A stretch of 64,000 nucleotides of DNA from Chloroflexota bacterium (lineage in GTDB: Bacteria > Chloroflexota > FW602-bin22 > JACPRP01): contig JACQUC010000100.1 of assembly GCA_016210495.1 (NCBI GenBank), positions 39,595 to 103,594 on the forward strand, in the 5' to 3' direction. Each line of letters begins with the position of its first letter. Within the stretch, counting starts at the first letter, position 1. Below, piece after piece: positions 59,308-64,000 of the stretch. The translations under genes and the position numbers were made by a program. The notes beneath the pieces are model-generated. The model worked only from the letters and a program-made list of their open reading frames with translations. It was not told where the DNA came from and searched no databases.

Positions 59308-60531
59308 TCATTCGCAGGCCTTAGGGTCTGCCCCGCTGTCGGTCCTCTTGCTGCCGTCAGGCATGGTGGTGTCGCAGAATCTGGTCGGCGACAGGTCCGT
59401 TCCAAACAAGGGGCTCCCCGTGGCCTCGAACAAGTTTGCCTTGCTCAGGTTGGCCCGTGAGAACTGCGTCCCTCCTATGCTGACAGAACGCAGGTCCGCC
59501 CCGTTCAGGTCGACCCGTTGGAAGCCGGCCAGATCCAGGTTCGAATGATGAAGGCGCGCCCCGCGCAGGTTGCCCCACCGTACATTCGAAGTCAAAGCAT
59601 CCCAGGTCCATCGAATCTCCTCGCCGTGTACAGTAACGTGGCGAGACGTATACACGACTTGGGCCCCCTTCAAGTTGGCATACACGATGTTCGCCCCTTC
59701 CAGGTTGGCGCCAGCTAGCAAGACGCCTTCCATGTTTGGATAAGCCAGGGTGACGCCGCTCATATTGACGAAGGCCAGCGAGGCCCCGCTCAAGTTGGGA
59801 CGCAGTCCCCAGGCCGACTCCCTCAGGTCAGCGTAGCTCAGGTTTGCCTGGCTGAGGTTGGTCCCTCTGAATCTGGCACCCCGCAGGTCGACCTCTTGCA
59901 GCTTGGCCCCGCTCAGATCGGCATCGTTCAGGTTTGCGCCCGGCATGGCAGCCCGGTTCAGTATGGCTCCCTGCAGGTTGGCCCCGCTCAGGTCAGCCCA
60001 GCCCAGGTTAGCCCCCTGCAGGCTGGCCCCGCGCAGGTTGGCCCCCCGCAGGTTGGCGCCAGGGCACTGGGTCCCAGGCCGGATCACGCACCCGCCGACC
60101 GTTAAAGGCGTGGCCGTGGCGGCAGGACTGGGAGCACTGGCGGGGGCAGCCGCCTTGACGCGGGTGGGCGCACTCGCGGGCGTAGCTGTGCCGACTGGGG
60201 TAGCCGTGCGCGCCGGCGTAGCTGTGCCGACCAGGCCAGCCGTGCGCACCGGTGTGGCCGCGAAGGCAGGCGTGGCCGCCCGGACGGTGGTGGCAGCAGC
60301 CGTAGGCTTAGCCGCAGCCGTGGGCGCAGCGGCCGTGACGACCCGCGTGGCTGTGGCCGCCGGACCCGCTACCCCCGACAGTGCCCCTGGCGTTGATACG
60401 CCCACGTAGACCCGGAGATCCTCGCTGACCAGCAACCCCGCCCCGCCTACGACGACGATGGCCGCCAGCACCCCCGCCAACACTAGCGAAAGCGGCTTGC
60501 GCACGAGTCGGCGGAACATCGAGGGAACCAT
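59308..60531 (-). CDS. Membrane-anchored pentapeptide-repeat protein
   Basis: A 407-residue protein. Residues 1-35 are a signal-anchor (MFRRLVRKPLSLVLAGVLAA). Residues about 45-165 are an Ala/Thr/Pro linker. From CPGANLRGANLRGASLQGAN (about 172) to about 390 there are some thirty pentapeptide units with a mid-array interruption around VHGEEIRWTWDALTSN. It ends with FCDTTMPDGSKRTDSG. Pentapeptide helices are often scaffolds or DNA mimics, but an exported anchored form is probably structural or adhesive. ATG 60531 follows AAAGGAGT and the leader ORF at 60558-60596. Confidence 0.85.
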   Translation of the reverse strand: MVPSMFRRLVRKPLSLVLAGVLAAIVVVGGAGLLVSEDLRVYVGVSTPGALSGVAGPAATATRVVTAAAPTAAAKPTAAATTVRAATPAFAATPVRTAGLVGTATPARTATPVGTATPASAPTRVKAAAPASAPSPAATATPLTVGGCVIRPGTQCPGANLRGANLRGASLQGANLGWADLSGANLQGAILNRAAMPGANLNDADLSGAKLQEVDLRGARFRGTNLSQANLSYADLRESAWGLRPNLSGASLAFVNMSGVTLAYPNMEGVLLAGANLEGANIVYANLKGAQVVYTSRHVTVHGEEIRWTWDALTSNVRWGNLRGARLHHSNLDLAGFQRVDLNGADLRSVSIGGTQFSRANLSKANLFEATGSPLFGTDLSPTRFCDTTMPDGSKRTDSGADPKACE

Positions 60532-60557
60532 GATGAGAACTCCTTTCAGTTGTTTGC

Positions 60558-60596
60558 CTACAATTTATCCTCTCGGCGTTTCACTGAGCGTTTCAT
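60558..60596 (-). other. Leader ORF, MKRSVKR family, copy 2
   Basis: Reads MKRSVKRREDKL then stop, 12 residues, ending 27 bp before the start of the 407-residue pentapeptide gene. Confidence 0.5.
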
Positions 60597-60601
60597 TGGG
60601 A

Positions 60602-60676
60602 AGCTGCCAGCCGTCAGCGGTCAGCCGTCAGCGGTCAGCCCCCACCCCGCCAGCAGGGGACGAGCCCCTGCACTAC
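60602..60676. repeat. CAGCCGTCAGCGGT tandem repeat plus half palindrome
   Basis: Two to three tandem copies of CAGCCGTCAGCGGT (60606-60640) are followed by GGGGACGAGCCCCTGCACTAC, half of the element at 56785-56846. Confidence 0.55.
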
Positions 60677-60743
60677 GGTCTCGTCTGCCGGCCCCTGGCC
60701 CTCCGACCCCCAACGTCGGCCGGGAGACGGGTACGGGCAACCG

Positions 60744-63281
60744 CTACCGGTGCATGTTCAGCCCGCCCCAACCGGCGCCGCCGTTGCTGAAGTTGATCGA
60801 CGTAACCACGGGGACGTCCACGGGGTCTAATTCGCCGACGGTCAGGTAGTAGCTGCCCTGAAAATCGAAGCAATCCCCGTAATTTCCGTAGGAGCCGAGC
60901 TTGGCGACGCCGGTTACCTGGTTGCCCCAGTAGTAGCGCGCCACGACTATCGCCCCTGGCCCCTTGAGGCAGACCTGGCCGGTGGCCAGGCCGGCGCCAT
61001 CGCTCTCGAGCGTCAAGGCATTGTAAGTCGCGCCGTCCACGAATCTGGCCCCCGGGTTGGAACGGAGGTTAACCTGGCCCATCCGCGAAGCGTTCGGACC
61101 GCCGGGGTTAAGGTCGGCACAGGCGTCGCTGCGCAGCCGGCCATCGGCCCACGTCGTGCCACAGGTCGAAGCACCGTCAAGCCTGGCGCCTGCCAGGAAG
61201 GTGTCGGTCAGATCGGCACCGCCGAGACGGGCCCCGCTCAGATTGGCATTGGTCAGGTCGGCGTCGTTGAGATCCGCGCTGCGGAGGTTGGCGCCGGTCA
61301 GGTTGGCTTCCCTCAGGTTGGCACGGCGGAGGTTGGCGTTGACGAAGTTAGCCTTGCTAAGGATAGCGTTGTTCAGCCTGGCGCCCTGGAGATTCGCGTT
61401 GCTGAGGTCGGCGCCGGTCAGGTTCATGCCAGACCAGCGAATCTGTTCCAAACCGGCACCGCTCAGGTTAACCTCACTCAAATTAGCCCCTTCCAGTATG
61501 GTCCCGCCGAGCCTGGCATTGGTCAGATTGGCTTTGGTCAGGTTAGCGCCGCGCAGGTTGGCATTGCCCAGGTCGGTGCCGCTCAAGTTGGCACTGCTCA
61601 GGTCGGTGCCGCTCAGGTTGGCGCCGGTAAGGTTAATACCCTTCAAGTCGAAGCCGCTCAGTTTGAGCCCGCTCAGATTGGCCCCGGACAGGACGGTCCG
61701 TGCTCCCATGTTCTTGTCGTCGCGAACCATTCGAGTCAGGTTCGCCCCGTTCAGTCTGGTGTTGTCGAGCCTGGCCCTGGTCAGGTTAGCGCCGGTCAGG
61801 TTGGCATTGCTCAGGTCGGTGCCGTCCAGCCTGGCACCGTTCAGCTTAGCCTTGGTGAGGGTGGCATCGACGAGATTGAGGCCGGACAGATCGGCGCGGC
61901 TCAGGTCAGCGCCGTCCAGTTTGACTCCACGTAGATAAACTCCCTTCAGGTCAAAGCCGCTCAGGTTGACGTTCTGCAAGTTGGCGGCACTCAGATCGGC
62001 GCCGCTCAGGTTGGCGCGGCTCAGGTTGACGTTCTGCAACTGGGCGCCGCTCAGGTTGGCGCCGTTCAGGTCAGCCCCGGAGAGGTTGGCGTTGCTCAGG
62101 TTGGCGTTGGCACACTGGGTGCGGGGCCCGATCCTGCACCCGGCGATAGAGATGGGGGTAGGGGTAGACGCCGGCTTCGCGGCGACAGCGGTAGAGGCAG
62201 ACATAGGGGAGCCTATGACACTCAGGCTGTAACCGCCATTGTTTGTCACCCACATCCTGGCCCCGTCGAAGGCGATGGCCCCGGGCCTTTCGCCCACGGC
62301 GATGTCCCGGCTGGCCTCGTAGGCGTTGATCGGGATCACGGTGACGCGGTTGCTGGTATCCCCGGTGACCCACATGTTGGCGCCATCGAAGGCGATGCCC
62401 GTGGGGTCGGATCCCGGCACGCGTATTTTTCTGCTGGGCACGCTGGCGCCGATCGGGACAACGCTCACGTCGCTGCTACGAGCGCTGGCAACCCACATGT
62501 TGGCCCCGTCGAAGGCGAGGCCCGTGGGCCTGAATCCCACGATGGGGAGGGTTCTAGTGGGCGCGGCGGGGTCGATCGGAATAACGCTCACGGTGTCGCT
62601 ACCGGCGTTGGCAACCCACATGTTGGCCCCGTCGAAGGCGATGCCCAGAGGCTGATTGCCTACCTGGACCGCGCGGCTGGGCTGGTTAGCGCCGATGGGG
62701 ATAACGCTGACCCAACCGCCCTGGCGGCTGGTCACCCAGATGTTGGCCCCGTCGAAGGCGACGGCCCAGGGCATACCCCGCACGGGGATGGTCTTGCTGG
62801 GCGCTCTGGCGTTGATCGGAATAACGCTCACGGTGTCGCTAGGGCCGTTGGCAACCCACATGTTGGCCCCGTCGAAGGCGATGCCCACAGGCGTGCTCAC
62901 TTCAATGCGCCTGGTGGGCTCCGTGTCCGGGATAGGTCCCAGGATCGGGATCACACTTACGCCATAGTTCCCGGTAACCCACATGTTGGTCCCGTCGAAG
63001 GCGATGCCCTGGGCGATGGGTGCAAAGCCTCTGGTCGACAGCGTCTCGAGAGGCGTCCGCTCAAATACCGGGCTGCGCGCGGGGAAGTACTTGTACCACT
63101 GAAGCAGGGCGATCTCCCGGTTGGTGATGCTGGCCGCCGGGCCCTGCACGGCGCTGCCGAACAGGCCGGTTCCCTCCGGCCGAACCAGCACCAGTACAGC
63201 CACCAGCAGCATGGCCAGCCCGCCGACGAGGAGAAAGGATAGGGGCTTGCGTAGCAAGCGGCGCAACGTTGAGAGAATCAT
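60744..63281 (-). CDS. Anchored seven-bladed propeller + pentapeptide-repeat protein
   Basis: An 845-residue surface protein. Its signal-anchor (LRRLLRKPLSFLLVGGLAM) spans residues 1-35. Seven propeller repeats of about 40 residues (GIAFDGANMWVAN...DTVSVIPI) run from about 90 to 365, which fits a complete seven-bladed YVTN/NHL-type propeller. A short Thr/Pro linker follows, then about 60 pentapeptides from residue 385 to about 690, and a C-terminal domain with Cys residues ending GGAGWGGLNMHR. ATG 63281 follows AAAGGAGT. Leader ORF 63311-63346 lies upstream. Function unknown; ligand binding by the propeller and a rigid stalk are plausible. Confidence 0.88.
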   Translation of the reverse strand: MILSTLRRLLRKPLSFLLVGGLAMLLVAVLVLVRPEGTGLFGSAVQGPAASITNREIALLQWYKYFPARSPVFERTPLETLSTRGFAPIAQGIAFDGTNMWVTGNYGVSVIPILGPIPDTEPTRRIEVSTPVGIAFDGANMWVANGPSDTVSVIPINARAPSKTIPVRGMPWAVAFDGANIWVTSRQGGWVSVIPIGANQPSRAVQVGNQPLGIAFDGANMWVANAGSDTVSVIPIDPAAPTRTLPIVGFRPTGLAFDGANMWVASARSSDVSVVPIGASVPSRKIRVPGSDPTGIAFDGANMWVTGDTSNRVTVIPINAYEASRDIAVGERPGAIAFDGARMWVTNNGGYSLSVIGSPMSASTAVAAKPASTPTPISIAGCRIGPRTQCANANLSNANLSGADLNGANLSGAQLQNVNLSRANLSGADLSAANLQNVNLSGFDLKGVYLRGVKLDGADLSRADLSGLNLVDATLTKAKLNGARLDGTDLSNANLTGANLTRARLDNTRLNGANLTRMVRDDKNMGARTVLSGANLSGLKLSGFDLKGINLTGANLSGTDLSSANLSGTDLGNANLRGANLTKANLTNARLGGTILEGANLSEVNLSGAGLEQIRWSGMNLTGADLSNANLQGARLNNAILSKANFVNANLRRANLREANLTGANLRSADLNDADLTNANLSGARLGGADLTDTFLAGARLDGASTCGTTWADGRLRSDACADLNPGGPNASRMGQVNLRSNPGARFVDGATYNALTLESDGAGLATGQVCLKGPGAIVVARYYWGNQVTGVAKLGSYGNYGDCFDFQGSYYLTVGELDPVDVPVVTSINFSNGGAGWGGLNMHR

Positions 63282-63310
63282 GGAAGCTACTCCTTTCAGG
63301 TATCTGTTCT

Positions 63311-63346
63311 CTATTTATCAGGTCGGCGTTTCATCGAGCGTTTCAT
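63311..63346 (-). other. Leader ORF, MKRSMKR family, copy 1
   Basis: Reads MKRSMKRRPDK then stop, 11 residues, ending 29 bp before the 845-residue protein gene. The DNA around it (GAAACGCTCGATGAAACG) is nearly identical to the other copies. Confidence 0.5.
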
Positions 63347-63420
63347 TGGGAAGGCTCAACCCCGATTTCCCCAGCGGCGCTGAAGTCCTTCGTGCCAAAG
63401 CCCGTCCCAACAACTTCCGT

Positions 63421-63449
63421 TTGTCGCGGTTACGGATGTATGGTATAGT
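63421..63449 (+). promoter_or_regulatory. Promoter for brnTA
   Basis: TTGTCG (63421-63426), a 17-bp spacer and TATAGT (63444-63449) with TGG before the -10. Only 14 bp separate it from the start codon, so the leader is very short. Confidence 0.5.
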
Positions 63450-63463
63450 TACATACACAGAGC

Positions 63464-63772
63464 ATGAGAACCGACTGGACCAGTTTAGAAAGATTTCAAT
63501 GGGATGACGGAAATCTCGAGCACATTACGAAGCACCAGGTGGATGCCGCGGAATGTGAGCAGGTATTCTTTAATCGGCCGCTTGTCATCAGTGAGGACGA
63601 AGCTCATTCTCAGACCGAGGAAAGGTTTAGAGCTTATGGCCAGACAGACGCAGGTAGATTGCTGTTTATGATATTTACGGTGAGAAACAACCAGGTAAGG
63701 GTCATCTCGGCAAGAGATCAAAGTAAGAAAGAACGCAAGGAATTTCGAGGCACCAGAGGCGAAGGGAAATGA
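63464..63772 (+). CDS. brnT: BrnT-family ribonuclease toxin
   Basis: A 102-residue protein of the BrnT (DUF497) family, RelE-fold mRNA interferases. Family stretches are FQWDDGNLEHITKHQVDAAECEQVF-type start (FxWDxxNxxHIxKHxV), RFRAYGQTDAGRLLFMIFT and VRVISARDQSKKERKEF, which holds the catalytic basic residues. The stop overlaps the antitoxin start (ATGA). Toxin-before-antitoxin order is normal for brnTA. Confidence 0.9.
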   Translation: MRTDWTSLERFQWDDGNLEHITKHQVDAAECEQVFFNRPLVISEDEAHSQTEERFRAYGQTDAGRLLFMIFTVRNNQVRVISARDQSKKERKEFRGTRGEGK

Positions 63773-64000
63773 AAAGACTGAAAGCAATTCCCAAGTTCAA
63801 GAACGAAGCTGAAGAGGCACAGTTCTGGGCGACCCACGACAGCACCGATTACTTTGACATCGAAAAAGCAATCATCAACCCTGCCTTCCCAAATCTTAAG
63901 CCCTCGACCAGGAGCATCACTATGCGAGTGTCAGAGTCAATGCTTTATGACTTGAAGATGCTGGCAAACAGGAAGGACGTCCCATATCAGTCTCTGGCAA
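63769..64000 (+). CDS. brnA: BrnA-like antitoxin (3' part beyond window)
   Basis: The first 77 codons are visible; the gene runs off the right edge. MKRLKAIPKFKNEAEEAQFW is typical of BrnA-type antitoxins. TRSITMRVSESMLYDLKMLANRKDVPYQSL starts the ribbon-helix-helix DNA-binding domain at the C-terminus. ATG 63769 overlaps the brnT stop. Confidence 0.85.
   Translation, partial: MKRLKAIPKFKNEAEEAQFWATHDSTDYFDIEKAIINPAFPNLKPSTRSITMRVSESMLYDLKMLANRKDVPYQSLA

Noticed and set aside
58900..62150. Regular short repeats suggesting a CRISPR array or tandem DNA repeat
   Set aside because: The period is 15 bases inside open frames and encodes pentapeptide repeats; there are no spacers.
62220..63000. 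Repeated CCGTCGAAGGCGA units about 120 bp apart
   Set aside because: These encode the GIAFDGAN strand of each propeller blade and are explained by the protein repeat.

Overview
The window looks like a contig from an uncultured GC-rich bacterium, most likely a member of the Chloroflexota. That is an inference. It rests on lipoprotein solute-binding proteins whose signal peptides are followed by long Ala/Pro/Thr linkers, on a TrpB2-type tryptophan synthase, on a TPTPT-tailed secreted peptide, and on many dispersed palindromic repeats between genes. No rRNA, tRNA or CRISPR array was seen.

Layout. 1-1.5 kb: a two-subunit ThDP decarboxylase of the sulfopyruvate decarboxylase type, followed by the start of a lipoprotein, on the minus strand. 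1.8-5 kb: an IS630 element with a frameshifted transposase next to an IS66-type tnpC. 5-10 kb: a VapBC pair (toxin frameshifted at its 3' end), an FMN-split-barrel/UbiA prenyltransferase fusion, a site-2 protease, an HD protein, prephenate dehydrogenase and a solitary HicB-like protein. 10.4-22.7 kb: a one-directional block of nine genes that is the most unusual part of the window. It holds five zinc-ribbon proteins (one only 42 residues), a lipoprotein, a membrane protein, a secreted RHS/YD-repeat protein, and an LCAT-like lipase joined to a TM - zinc ribbon - TM - C-terminal tail. 22.7-28.2 kb: housekeeping genes (mnmE, trpB2, yraN, rnhB, rplS) and a two-domain secreted protein.

28.4-46.2 kb is a catabolic island. 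On the minus strand are a UbiD-type decarboxylase, an NMT1-like binding protein and a fumarate-reductase-like flavoprotein. On the plus strand, from a divergent promoter of the same design, are hyuA-hyuB, an iron/polyamine-type binding protein, a double permease, a second hyuA-hyuB pair, an ornithine cyclodeaminase homologue and an iron-sulfur flavoprotein. This fits uptake and ATP-dependent opening of an amide or cyclic N-compound, but the substrate is unknown. At 46.4 kb there is a candidate 6S-like RNA. 46.97-54.3 kb is a complete late cobalamin operon (cobT, cobS, cbiB, cobD, cobC, cobQ, cobU in transcription order) controlled by a cobalamin riboswitch with its own promoter and intrinsic terminator. 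The cobD gene carries a dispersed repeat in frame.

54.4-56.6 kb holds two HEPN/MNT modules and a RelBE-like pair whose toxin is frameshifted. 56.6-63.4 kb holds a family of genes built on one cassette: a tiny leader ORF beginning MKRSMKR or MKRSVKR, then a ribosome binding site, then a signal-anchor with a shared RKPLS motif. Two cassettes lead into pentapeptide-repeat proteins, one of which also has a seven-bladed propeller. One leads into a BMP-type binding protein and one is a truncated remnant. The window ends in a BrnT/BrnA toxin-antitoxin pair cut by the right edge.

Most promoters that can be picked out share a TGn extended -10. Three genes (the IS630 transposase, vapC and relE) carry single-base length changes in short homopolymers, which could be real decay or assembly errors.
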